Program-made: the position numbers and the translations under genes
In this document: positions 18,135 through 26,346 of the stretch, one piece after another
Layout: each line of letters begins with the position of its first letter
How positions within the stretch are numbered: position 1 is the stretch's first letter
Notes under the pieces: generated by a model
Databases searched by the model: none
Seen by the model: the letters and a program-made list of their open reading frames with translations, nothing else
What the model was told of the DNA's origin: nothing
From: Micromonospora sp. HNM0581
GTDB taxonomy: Bacteria; Actinomycetota; Actinomycetes; Mycobacteriales; Micromonosporaceae
DNA: 64,000 nucleotides
Assembly: GCF_012726175.1 (NCBI RefSeq)
Contig: NZ_JAASAD010000005.1
Coordinates: 186,001 to 250,000 of the forward strand
Direction of reading: 5' to 3'

Positions 18135-19277
18135 ATGACTGTCGACCGGATCCTGCCCACCGAAGAGGCTCGCGACCTGCTGGACTTGACCACCGAACTG
18201 GCCGACCGGGAACTCGCGCCGAAAGTCGTCGAGTACGAGCAACGGGCCGAGTTTCCCCGCGAGGTGCTGCGCACGTTGGGCCGCGCGGGCCTGCTCGGTC
18301 TGCCCTACCCGCAGGAGTACGGCGGTGCCGCACAGCCCTACGAGGTGTACCTCCAGGTGCTGGAGATCCTGGCCGGCCGCTGGTTGGCGGTCGCCGAGGC
18401 GGTGAGTGTGCACACCCTGTCCTGCCACCCGGTCGCCACGTTCGGCAGCGAGGAACAGCGCAAGCTGCTACCCGACATGATCGGCGGTGAGCTGATCGGG
18501 GCGTACTGCCTGTCGGAGCCGCAGGGAGGTTCGGACGCCGCGGCAATGACCACCAGAGCGGTACGTGCCGGAGACGGTTACGTCGTCACCGGCACCAAAG
18601 CGTGGATCACCCACGCGCAGGTGGCCGACTTCTACAACATCTTCTGCCGTACCGGCGGCCCGGGCCCGAAGGGCATCTCCTGCCTGCTCGCCGACCGCGC
18701 CACACCGGGCATCCACCCGCAGGCCGCCGAACGCACCATGGGGTTGCGCTCCTCCCCGGTGGCGCAGCTCGTCCTCGACGACGCCCGGGTGCCCGCCGAC
18801 CGGTTGATCGGCGGCGAGGGAGCCGGCTTCACCATCGCCATGTCCGCTCTGGACTCCGGGCGGCTGGGTATCGCCGCCTGCGCGGTCGGGCTCGCCCAGG
18901 CGGCGCTGGACTACGCGGTGGCCTACGCCCGGCAACGTGAACAGTTCGGCCGGTCGGTCATCGACTTCCAGGGGCTCGGGTTCACCCTGGCCGACCTGGC
19001 CACCCAGATCTCCGCGGCGCGGGCGTTGACACTGACGGCGGCCCGGTTACGGGACGCGGGACGGCCGTACTCGATCGAGGCGGCCAAGGCGAAACTGTTC
19101 GCCACGGACGTGGCGATGCGGGTGACCGTCGACGCGGTACAGGTTCTCGGCGGCGCGGGTTTCGTCGCCGACCACCCGGTCGAGCGGTACCTGCGGGAGG
19201 CGAAGGTGCTGCAGATCGTGGAGGGAACCAACCAGATCCAACGGCTGGTGATCTCCCGGGCACTGGCTAAGGGCTGA
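18135..19277 (+). CDS. Acyl-CoA dehydrogenase
   Basis: 380 residues, ATG 18135. Contains the FAD-contact motif YCLSEPQGGSDAAAM and the C-terminal signature RQREQFGRSVIDFQGLGFTLADLA, and near the end QVLGGAGFVADHPVERYLREAKVLQIVEGTNQIQRLVISRAL, where the glutamate of VEGTNQ is the likely catalytic base. It should oxidise a short- or branched-chain acyl-CoA with electron transfer flavoprotein as acceptor. Chain specificity cannot be read. The Lrp gene lies about 85 bp downstream. Confidence 0.92.
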   Translation: MTVDRILPTEEARDLLDLTTELADRELAPKVVEYEQRAEFPREVLRTLGRAGLLGLPYPQEYGGAAQPYEVYLQVLEILAGRWLAVAEAVSVHTLSCHPVATFGSEEQRKLLPDMIGGELIGAYCLSEPQGGSDAAAMTTRAVRAGDGYVVTGTKAWITHAQVADFYNIFCRTGGPGPKGISCLLADRATPGIHPQAAERTMGLRSSPVAQLVLDDARVPADRLIGGEGAGFTIAMSALDSGRLGIAACAVGLAQAALDYAVAYARQREQFGRSVIDFQGLGFTLADLATQISAARALTLTAARLRDAGRPYSIEAAKAKLFATDVAMRVTVDAVQVLGGAGFVADHPVERYLREAKVLQIVEGTNQIQRLVISRALAKG

Positions 19278-19363
19278 CCGTAGGCGATCAGGTCCGCGCA
19301 GAAAGCGACAGTCAGCGGGATGGCCGGTCGCGTCAACCGCTCGTACCCGGTAGGTTGCACGCC

Positions 19364-19873
19364 GTGGAGGAGATCGACCGCGCCATCGTGGTGGCGCTGA
19401 CCACGGACGGCCGGCTGTCGTACACCGACCTGGCGGAGAAGGTCGGCCTGTCGGTCTCGGCGGTGCACCAGCGGGTACGCCGGCTGGAACAACGAGGAGT
19501 GATCAAGGGCTATGCCGCGCGGGTCTCCTTCGAGGCGCTGGACCTGCCACTGACGGCGTTCGTCGCGATCCGCCCGTTCGATCCGTCGCAGCCCGACGAC
19601 GCACCGGAACGGCTGGCGCACCTGCCGGAGATCGATTCGTGCTACTCGGTGGCGGGGGAGGACTTCTACCTGCTGCTGGTGCGGGTGGCCGGGCCGGTCG
19701 ACCTGGAGCGGGTGCTCCAGGAGATAAGGACCGCCGCCAACGTCACCACCCGCACCACGGTGGTGCTGTCCACCCCGTACGAGCACCGCCCGCCGAAGGT
19801 CCTTCCCGGCCCGGCAACACCGCCTCGCACCCGTGGGGTGACGCCTCCGGCGGCGGGCTCACCGGCGGACTGA
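19364..19873 (+). CDS. Lrp/AsnC-family regulator
   Basis: 169 residues. GTG 19364 is preferred because GGTAGG lies nine bases before it (TTG 19355 is also in frame). The HTH is IDRAIVVALTTDGRLSYTDLAEKVGLSVSAVHQRVRRLEQRGVIKGY; the RAM effector domain follows (AFVAIRPF, IDSCYSVAGEDFYLLLVRV). The last 30 residues are proline-rich and probably disordered. It may respond to an amino acid and could control the acyl-CoA dehydrogenase upstream or amino-acid catabolism such as the lysine genes at 24-32 kb (inference). Confidence 0.9.
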   Translation: MEEIDRAIVVALTTDGRLSYTDLAEKVGLSVSAVHQRVRRLEQRGVIKGYAARVSFEALDLPLTAFVAIRPFDPSQPDDAPERLAHLPEIDSCYSVAGEDFYLLLVRVAGPVDLERVLQEIRTAANVTTRTTVVLSTPYEHRPPKVLPGPATPPRTRGVTPPAAGSPAD

Positions 19874-20025
19874 CCCGAAATACCCGGTGCCGCCGCGGCC
19901 CAGGAGACGGGGCTAGGATCCATCCCTGATTCGGCGGAAGCGAGACCCGGATCATGACCGGGACGCAGGGCCGGCTTCCACCGCCCGCGTCCGGTCGCCT
20001 CGCGTGTCTCGAAGGGGAGGATGAG

Positions 20026-20082
20026 ATGTACCGCTCGATGCGATCGCGTTCCCGCCAGATGGCGGCCGGAGTCCGCTCATGA
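20026..20082 (+). CDS. 18-codon leader ORF before the pyruvyl transferase gene
   Basis: ATG 20026 follows GGGGAGG by five bases and encodes a basic peptide (MYRSMRSRSRQMAAGVRS). Its stop overlaps the start of the next gene as ATGA (20079-20082). The downstream gene itself lacks a separate strong ribosome binding site, so translation coupling through this leader is likely. Confidence 0.5.
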   Translation: MYRSMRSRSRQMAAGVRS

Positions 20083-21533
20083 CACGCATTCTCATCCGCG
20101 CCGGCAAGAGCCCGTTGACCGTGCTGTCCCACGAGCAAAGCCTGTCCACCTCTCGGTTGGGTGTCTTCGGATCAAACTCTGGGAACATGCTGTTTTACAG
20201 CGCGGTGTTCCGGGTCCTGAGCGTCCCCGGCGCCGAGCTCGTCGCCAACTCCTACGTTCACGAACGTCCGGTGCACCTGGGCACCTACGTCAGCCGGACC
20301 AACGAGGAGTTCGACCGGTTCGTCCTGCCGATGGCGAATTCCTACCGGGACACCTTCCTGCCGCACCTGGAACGCCTCGCCAAGGTCATCGAACGGTTGA
20401 AGATCCCGGTCACCGTGGTCGGCATCGGCGCGCAGCTGCCGTACGGCACCGAGTTCGACTCGCTTCCCGACGACTACAAGAAGATCGTCACGCGGTTCAC
20501 CCGAGCCGTCCTCGACCGGTCGGCCTCAATCGGCGTACGCGGCGAGTACACGGCCCGCATGTTGAAGTACCTCGGTTTCGGCGACGAGCACGTGCGGGTG
20601 ATCGGCTGCCCGTCGATGTTCGGCAACGGGCCCCTGGGACCACTGGTACGCAAGGTGGACCGGCTGGCCGACGACAGTCCGATCGCCATCTCGTACACGC
20701 CGAAGGTGAAGGGGGTCGACCGGCTGGTCGAGGCGAACACCCTCCGGTACCCGAACAGTGTCATCGTGCCGCAGCAGCATCAGCGACTGGCGCTCATGCT
20801 GTGGGGTGAGAACCCGGCCAAGGTCCCCAACAAGCGGATGCCCATCCACACCGATCATCCGCTCTACGAGAGCGACCGGATGCGGTTCTTCGTGGACGCC
20901 TCGACCTGGACCGAGTTCATGGCCGAGCAGCACTTCGCCTTCGGCACCCGTATCCACGGCAACGTCGCAGGCGTGCTGGCGGGCACGCCGTCGGTGGTGT
21001 TGGCGCACGATTCCCGCACCGTCGAACTCTCCGAGTACCACGGCATCCCGTACCGTCTCTACTCCGAGCTGCCGCCGGATGTCGACGCGCAGCGGCTCTA
21101 CGAGGAAGCGGACTTCGACGTCTTCGGGACGCGTCAGGCCGAGACCTTCGACACCTACGTGCGGTTCCTCGAGCACAACGACCTGGAGCACGTGTTCCAG
21201 CCGGGCAAGGCCAACCCGGCCTACGACAAGGCGCTCGCCGCCGCCCCGTTCCCCGGCCCGGTGCACACGCTGATGGCCTCGGACGTCATCGGGCGACGCC
21301 AGGTGATGTCCCGGCTGCGCTGGCTGCGGCAGGGACACGAGGGTGATCTGGAGCGCCGTGCCTACGATTTCGAACCACCGTTCCGCGAACCGCGCGGAGC
21401 GAGGACGCTTGAGGAGCGGGTAGCCGAGTTGGAGAAGGAACTCAAGGTGCATCGGGAGTCGCTGGCGAGCTGGCGGGGCCGGATGGGTCGGGTGCTGCGG
21501 ATCAACCCGTTGTCCACGGGGGGCCGGCGGTGA
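20079..21533 (+). CDS. Polysaccharide pyruvyl transferase-family protein
   Basis: 484 residues. The fold and motifs are those of PF04230: GVFGSNSGNMLFYSAVF near the start, ITVVGIGAQLPYG-like segment at about residue 110, SASIGVRGEYTARML, and FGTRIHGNVAGVLAGTPSVVLAHDSRTVEL near residue 290. The C-terminal 40 residues (RTLEERVAELEKELKVHRESLASW) form a coiled coil. Such enzymes add pyruvyl ketals to cell-surface glycans. It overlaps the glycerophosphotransferase gene by four bases (GTGA), implying a shared role in wall polymer synthesis or decoration. Confidence 0.85.
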   Translation: MTRILIRAGKSPLTVLSHEQSLSTSRLGVFGSNSGNMLFYSAVFRVLSVPGAELVANSYVHERPVHLGTYVSRTNEEFDRFVLPMANSYRDTFLPHLERLAKVIERLKIPVTVVGIGAQLPYGTEFDSLPDDYKKIVTRFTRAVLDRSASIGVRGEYTARMLKYLGFGDEHVRVIGCPSMFGNGPLGPLVRKVDRLADDSPIAISYTPKVKGVDRLVEANTLRYPNSVIVPQQHQRLALMLWGENPAKVPNKRMPIHTDHPLYESDRMRFFVDASTWTEFMAEQHFAFGTRIHGNVAGVLAGTPSVVLAHDSRTVELSEYHGIPYRLYSELPPDVDAQRLYEEADFDVFGTRQAETFDTYVRFLEHNDLEHVFQPGKANPAYDKALAAAPFPGPVHTLMASDVIGRRQVMSRLRWLRQGHEGDLERRAYDFEPPFREPRGARTLEERVAELEKELKVHRESLASWRGRMGRVLRINPLSTGGRR

Positions 21534-23239
21534 CGACGGCGGGTCCGAAGACGTCCCGACCGGGGGCATGGGTGGCGTCGAAGTCGGGAGGGCGCCTCCT
21601 CGCCACGTCGATCGACGTGGCGGCCCTCGCCGTGCTGCTGCTGGCGGCGGTGGGCGGTTCCCGACTGTGGGCGTTGCCGCCGGCCCTGCTGGCAGTCGGG
21701 CTGCTGGCGTGGACGTGGCGTGACGCGCTGCGGGTGAAAGCGGTGTCGCCCTCGAAGGCCGCGGTGCCGCGCGTCCTGCTGCTCGCCGGCGCGTATCTGC
21801 TCGGCACCGTGCACGACGGCGTCGATCCCGGGCTCGCTGTCGGCGTGGCCCTGGCCGGTCTGGCGGTGCTCAGCGAAACCCCGATGGGGTTCATCGCCCG
21901 CGCCGCGTACCCGGTGACGGCCAATCTCCCGGGCATCGGCACCCAACCGTACCGGCGCCCGAACACGAGCCGCGCGGTACTCGTCAACGGTGCCGTGGTG
22001 CCTGTGGTGCTCGTCTGTGCCTTCGCCGGCATCCCGGGGGTGATCGCCGCAGTGGTGTCGGCGGCGGCGCTCGGCCTGTCGTTGTTCACCCTGTGGCAGG
22101 CAGTGGGCCGGGTCCGGGCGAGGCGGACCAGCGAACGGAACCTCTCCAAGGCGCTCACCGCCTACGAACCGGCGTTCGTGGTGCACTGGACCGCGCCGGC
22201 CGGCACCGCGTACCAGATCGCGATGTGGCTGCCCTATCTGGAGCGGCTCGGTCGGAAGTTCTTCGTGCTGGTGCGCGGTGAGGCCAACTTCAACGAGGTG
22301 GCGGCACTGACCAAGGCTCCGGTGGTGCTGCGGACCGCGCTGGAGGACATGGACGCCGTGGTCACCCCGTCGATGCGGGCCGCCTTCTACGTGAACACCG
22401 CGACGAAGAACAACCATCTCCTGCGGTACACGAACCTGACACACATCCAGCTCAACCACGGTGACAGCGACAAGGTGCCGAGTCACAACCCGGTCTTCCG
22501 GATGTACGACAAGAACTTCGTCGCCGGTCAGGCCGCGATCGACCGTTTCGCGGCCAACGGGGTGAAGATGCCGGTGGAGATGTTCAGCGTCGTCGGGCGA
22601 CCCCAGGTGGAGAACGTGGCGGTGGCAGCCAAGCCGATCGCCTCGATCACCAACCCCCGGGTGCTCTACGCGCCGACGTGGGCGGGTTTCTACGCCGACT
22701 CGAACTACTCGTCACTGCACGTCGGCTACGACATCGTCCAGGCGCTGGTGGAGCGCGGGTGCAGCATCGTGTTCCGGCCGCACCCGTACAGTCACCGGTC
22801 GGCGGCACTGGGTCGCGAGTGTGAGCGGATCAAGGCGCTGTTGGCCGAGGACCATCGGACCAGTGGGCGGCCCCACGTGTTCGGCAGACAGGCCGAGGTG
22901 AAGATGTCGGTGATGGACTGTTTCAACGCGTCGGACGCAATGGTGTCGGACGTGTCGAGTGTGGTTGCCGACTACCTGTACTCGGAGAAGCCCTTCGCGA
23001 TGGTGGCTGTGTCGACCCCGGCGGTCACCTTCACCGACGAGTTTCCGTTGGGGCGGGCCAGCTACGTCATCGACGCCCACGGTGGGCAGGTGAAGGGGCT
23101 CGGCGCGGTCCTCGACGACTTCCTCGGTGCTGACCCGTTGGCCTCCACCCGGCAGGACATCAAGAAGTATTATCTCGGCGACATTCCGTCGGATCGTTAC
23201 GCGCAGCGTTTCCTGGACGAGGCGTCGAGTTACCTCTGA
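21530..23239 (+). CDS. CDP-glycerol/ribitol glycerophosphotransferase-like (TagB/TagF family) with N-terminal membrane region
   Basis: 569 residues. The first 190 contain several hydrophobic segments (about four to five), which is unusual because TagF-type enzymes are peripheral. The catalytic part has the family motifs: THIQLNHGDSDK, FVAGQAAIDRF, RVLYAPTWAGFY, CSIVFRPHPYSHR, and NASDAMVSDVSSVVADYLYSEKPF. It should build or start a poly(polyol phosphate) chain from a CDP-polyol at the membrane. Coupling to the pyruvyl transferase suggests a pyruvylated teichoic-acid-like polymer (inference). Confidence 0.85.
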   Translation: MTTAGPKTSRPGAWVASKSGGRLLATSIDVAALAVLLLAAVGGSRLWALPPALLAVGLLAWTWRDALRVKAVSPSKAAVPRVLLLAGAYLLGTVHDGVDPGLAVGVALAGLAVLSETPMGFIARAAYPVTANLPGIGTQPYRRPNTSRAVLVNGAVVPVVLVCAFAGIPGVIAAVVSAAALGLSLFTLWQAVGRVRARRTSERNLSKALTAYEPAFVVHWTAPAGTAYQIAMWLPYLERLGRKFFVLVRGEANFNEVAALTKAPVVLRTALEDMDAVVTPSMRAAFYVNTATKNNHLLRYTNLTHIQLNHGDSDKVPSHNPVFRMYDKNFVAGQAAIDRFAANGVKMPVEMFSVVGRPQVENVAVAAKPIASITNPRVLYAPTWAGFYADSNYSSLHVGYDIVQALVERGCSIVFRPHPYSHRSAALGRECERIKALLAEDHRTSGRPHVFGRQAEVKMSVMDCFNASDAMVSDVSSVVADYLYSEKPFAMVAVSTPAVTFTDEFPLGRASYVIDAHGGQVKGLGAVLDDFLGADPLASTRQDIKKYYLGDIPSDRYAQRFLDEASSYL

Positions 23240-23448
23240 GCCCAGCGGATTGTGCGTACCGGCTCCGGGCCCGGCTTCGTGCCGACCGGAGCCGGTGCCG
23301 TTGCGGGCCTGACCCTAGTGTCCTAGGACGCATTAGCGGGTGTGCCCCACCTCCCCGCCCACCGTTTCACCACGCCGCACCGGGGGACACCACCGATGGA
23401 GCGCCGCAGATCGTGTCGCTCCATCGCCGAAAGAGGCAGGGAGGCGAC

Positions 23449-23643
23449 ATGAGCTTCACCGACAAGGCGAAGAACAAGGTCGAGGAACTGAGTGGTGCCG
23501 CGAGAGAGCGGATCGGCGACATGACCGACAACGAACGCATGCGGGCCGAGGGCGCCAGCCAGCAGAGCGACGCCCGTGCCCGTCAGGCCGGTGAGGACAC
23601 GAAGGCGGCCGGGCGCAACGCGAAGGACGCCTTCACGAAGTGA
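23449..23643 (+). CDS. CsbD-like stress protein
   Basis: 64 residues beginning MSFTDKAKNKVEELSGAARERIGDMTDNERM, with a GGGAGG ribosome binding site. CsbD-like proteins are small, charged, largely helical and stress-induced; their molecular role is unknown. The gene stands alone: about 210 bp separate it from the glycerophosphotransferase gene, and a strong terminator follows. A ten-base palindrome GTCCTAGGAC occurs in the upstream region near 23320. Confidence 0.88.
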   Translation: MSFTDKAKNKVEELSGAARERIGDMTDNERMRAEGASQQSDARARQAGEDTKAAGRNAKDAFTK

Positions 23644-23660
23644 CCGCCTGAAAGCGGAAC

Positions 23661-23696
23661 GAAGCGGCCCGCCGGATCGATCCGGCGGGCCGCTTC
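23661..23696. terminator. Perfect palindromic bidirectional terminator
   Basis: GAAGCGGCCCGCCGGATC (23661-23678) is the exact complement of the following 18 bases. It lies between the convergent csbD-like gene and kamA and can serve both strands. Confidence 0.85.
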
Positions 23697-23736
23697 GCGG
23701 TGTGGCGCGCGTCAGGTGGGACAGGAGCCCGGCTGG

Positions 23737-25140
23737 TCAGGCGTCGCGGTGGACGCGCCACCACTGCCGACCCTCCTCGGGGAGGGTGTCGATCGGGTCG
23801 TAGTAGGCGTAGCGCTTGCTCAGCGCCTCAAGGTCGGCCGACTCGATGGAGGTGCGGTAGTTCTTCGTCCAGTAGGAGATGCCGCGTTCCCGGTCGTAGT
23901 CGGTGACCATGTGCACCCATCGTTTGCCGACGAACGGCACGTCACAGACGATCCGCGGGGTGGCGTACCCGGGCAGGTAGCCCATGATGTCGTGCTGGAG
24001 TTGCTGGGCGTGCCATACCGGGACCCGCCAGTGCTCGGCGTTCGGGATCATGTCGCACATGTAGAAGTAGTAGGGCAAGATGCCTGCTTCGCCCTGTAGC
24101 GCGAAGCAGAGGTCGAGCAGGTCGGTGCTTGTGGCGTTGACCCCGCGCATCAGCACACCCTGGTTGCGTACGTCCCGCACGCCCAGGTCGAGAGCGGTCT
24201 GCGCGGCCCGGGCGACCAATGGGGTGAGCGACTGGGCGTGGTTGACGTGGGTGTGGATGGCGAGGTTGACGCCACGACGTGCGGCGGTACGCGCGACCCG
24301 TTCCAGTCCTTCGACGACGTCGGCTTGCAGCCAGTGCTGGGGTAGGCCCATGAGTGCCTTGGTGGCGAGGCGGATGTCGCGGATGGTTTCGATCTCCAGT
24401 AGGCGCATCAGGTACGACTCAAGGTTGCGCCACGGCACGTTCGCCACGTCACCGCCGGAGACGACGACGTCGCGTACGCCGGGGTGGGCCCGCAGGTAGC
24501 CGATGTGGGCGTCGTAGCGGTCGACGGGCTTGAGGGTCAGTTTGAGCTTGTCCACCGTAGGGGTGGAGTTGCCGACCAGGTCCATGCGGGTGCAGTGTCC
24601 GCAGTACTGGGGACAGGTGGAGAGTAGTTCGGCAAGGACCTTCGTGGGGTAGCGGTGGGTGAGGCCCTCGGCCACCCACATGTCGTGTTCGTGCAGGGAG
24701 TCGCGGGTGGCGTAGGGGTGTGACGGCCAGTCGGTGCGTCGGTCGGAGGCGACCGGGATCATGTAGCGCCGGATCGGGTCGGCGAGCAGCGCATCGGTGG
24801 TCAACTCGGCGAACGGCACCATCGTGTTGATCATTTGTGGGGTCACCAGCATGGACATGGTGGCCAGGGCGTTCTGGTCGGCTTCCAGGTCGGCGTAGAA
24901 CGTGTCGTCGACGGTGGTGCCGAGCACGGTGCGCAGTTGCTTGATGTTCTTGACGCAGTTGACGCGTTGCCACTGGGCGCTCTCCCACTGGTCGCGGGTG
25001 ACGTCACGCCAGCCGGGGAAGCGGGTCCAGTCGGGCTCGGCGAGCAGGCTGCGGCGGTACTCGTAGGGCTGGTCGGTGCGGGTGGTGGGGGCCGGCGGGG
25101 GCGCCGGGATGGTTTGCACCGGCGGTCGGGTCTGAGTCAC
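23737..25140 (-). CDS. kamA: Lysine 2,3-aminomutase (radical SAM)
   Basis: 467 residues from GTG 25140 (AGGAGGGG just upstream). The radical-SAM cluster is Cys176-x3-Cys180-x2-Cys183 in TCPQYCGHC, and the PLP/substrate parts of the KamA family follow (VVSGGDVANVPWRNLESYLMRLLEIETIRDIRLATKAL, NQGVLMRGVN). It should interconvert L-lysine and L-beta-lysine with SAM, a 4Fe-4S cluster and PLP. A glutamate 2,3-aminomutase is the main alternative, but the divergent beta-lysine degradation genes support lysine. The 140-bp gap to kdd is a shared control region. Confidence 0.9.
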   Translation of the reverse strand: MTQTRPPVQTIPAPPPAPTTRTDQPYEYRRSLLAEPDWTRFPGWRDVTRDQWESAQWQRVNCVKNIKQLRTVLGTTVDDTFYADLEADQNALATMSMLVTPQMINTMVPFAELTTDALLADPIRRYMIPVASDRRTDWPSHPYATRDSLHEHDMWVAEGLTHRYPTKVLAELLSTCPQYCGHCTRMDLVGNSTPTVDKLKLTLKPVDRYDAHIGYLRAHPGVRDVVVSGGDVANVPWRNLESYLMRLLEIETIRDIRLATKALMGLPQHWLQADVVEGLERVARTAARRGVNLAIHTHVNHAQSLTPLVARAAQTALDLGVRDVRNQGVLMRGVNATSTDLLDLCFALQGEAGILPYYFYMCDMIPNAEHWRVPVWHAQQLQHDIMGYLPGYATPRIVCDVPFVGKRWVHMVTDYDRERGISYWTKNYRTSIESADLEALSKRYAYYDPIDTLPEEGRQWWRVHRDA

Positions 25141-25280
25141 GGCCCCTCCTGTGGTCGGTCTGGTGGTCAGCGCACCGAAGGCTACTGGAAAAATTCCGGT
25201 TGAGAAATTAGTCTGCCGTAAGTTTTCCCGTCATGCGAGTTGAAGGCGGGGCTTCAGGCGGTCGGACAGGGGAGGTTCGT
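25141..25280. promoter_or_regulatory. Divergent kamA/kdd control region
   Basis: It contains an AT-rich patch in otherwise GC-rich DNA: the palindrome GGAAAAATTCC (25187-25197) and a TTTTCC half around 25223. This spacing and the A-tracts recall Lrp/AsnC-type operators, but that is only a guess. GGGGAGG at 25269-25275 is the ribosome binding site for kdd. Confidence 0.5.
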
Positions 25281-26342
25281 GTGACATCACCGGTAGGGCT
25301 GCACCGGGTCCTGGAGCCCGCAGGCGTGTTGCCGCAGGCGGCTTGGCGGCTCGACGCGCGTCCGGAGATCGCGCCGAACGAGGTCCGGATCCGGGTGGAG
25401 CGGCTGAACCTCGACGCCGCGAGTTTCCGGCAGCTGTCCGTCAAGCACGGCGGCGACGGTGACGCGGTCCGTGCTGAGGTGCTCGACATCATCGCCACCC
25501 GGGGCAAGATGCAGAACCCGGTGACGGGATCGGGCGGCATGCTGATCGGCACGGTCGAGCAGGCTGGTCGGCGGTCGCCGTTGGGACTCGGGGTCGGCGA
25601 GCGGGTGGCCACCCTGGTGTCGCTGACGTTGACGCCGCTGGTGATCACCGATGGGTTGGCCGGCTGGGACGGGCGCAGCGAGCAGGTGCCGTGCGAGGGG
25701 TGGGCGATCCTGTTCGCCCGGTCGGTCGCGGCGGTGCTGCCGGCGGATCTGGATCCGGTGCTGTCGCTGGCGGTGCTCGACGTGTGTGGTGCGCCGGCGC
25801 TGACGTCCCGGGTGGTGTCCCGGTACGTGGCCGGGCGGGCAGCGGAGGGGGATACCCGGCCGGTGGCGGTGGCGGTACTCGGCGGTGCGGGTAAGAGTGG
25901 TTCGTTGTCGCTGGCGGCGGCGCGGCGGGCGGGTGCGGGCCGGACGGTCGGGGTGGTGCCGGTGGACGCGGAGCGTGACGCGCTGGTGGCGGCGGGGCTT
26001 GCCGACGTGGTGGCGGTGGCCGATGCCCGTGATCCGGTGGCGTTGTCGACGGCGGTGGCTGCGGCGCTGGGAGGGCCGGCGGACGTGACGGTGGTGTGTG
26101 TGGACGTGCCGGGCTGTGAGCACGGCGCGGTGCTGGCGACCACGGACGGCGGCACCGTGGTCTTCTTCTCGATGGCGACGAGTTTCGCGGCGGCGGCGTT
26201 GGGTGCGGAGGGGCTGGCGGCGGACGTGACGATGCTTGTCGGGAACGGGTACGTGCCGGGGCACGCGGAGCTGGCGTTGGATCTGCTGCGGGGTGAGCCA
26301 GGGGTGCGCGGGCTGTTCGAGGCCCGGCTGGCGGCAGACTGA
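25281..26342 (+). CDS. kdd: L-erythro-3,5-diaminohexanoate dehydrogenase
   Basis: 353 residues from GTG 25281, chosen by the GGGGAGG site (an ATG at 25233 lacks one). Opening sequence HRVLEPAGVLPQAAWRLDA, then LNLDAASFRQL, RGKMQNPVTGSGGMLIGTV and a Rossmann NAD-binding part (VAVLGGAGKSGSLSLAAARRAG). This matches Kdd of the lysine fermentation pathway, which oxidises 3,5-diaminohexanoate to 5-amino-3-oxohexanoate. It is the first gene of a plus-strand run that continues with the aminomutase. Confidence 0.88.
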   Translation: MTSPVGLHRVLEPAGVLPQAAWRLDARPEIAPNEVRIRVERLNLDAASFRQLSVKHGGDGDAVRAEVLDIIATRGKMQNPVTGSGGMLIGTVEQAGRRSPLGLGVGERVATLVSLTLTPLVITDGLAGWDGRSEQVPCEGWAILFARSVAAVLPADLDPVLSLAVLDVCGAPALTSRVVSRYVAGRAAEGDTRPVAVAVLGGAGKSGSLSLAAARRAGAGRTVGVVPVDAERDALVAAGLADVVAVADARDPVALSTAVAAALGGPADVTVVCVDVPGCEHGAVLATTDGGTVVFFSMATSFAAAALGAEGLAADVTMLVGNGYVPGHAELALDLLRGEPGVRGLFEARLAAD

Positions 26343-26346
26343 GGCT

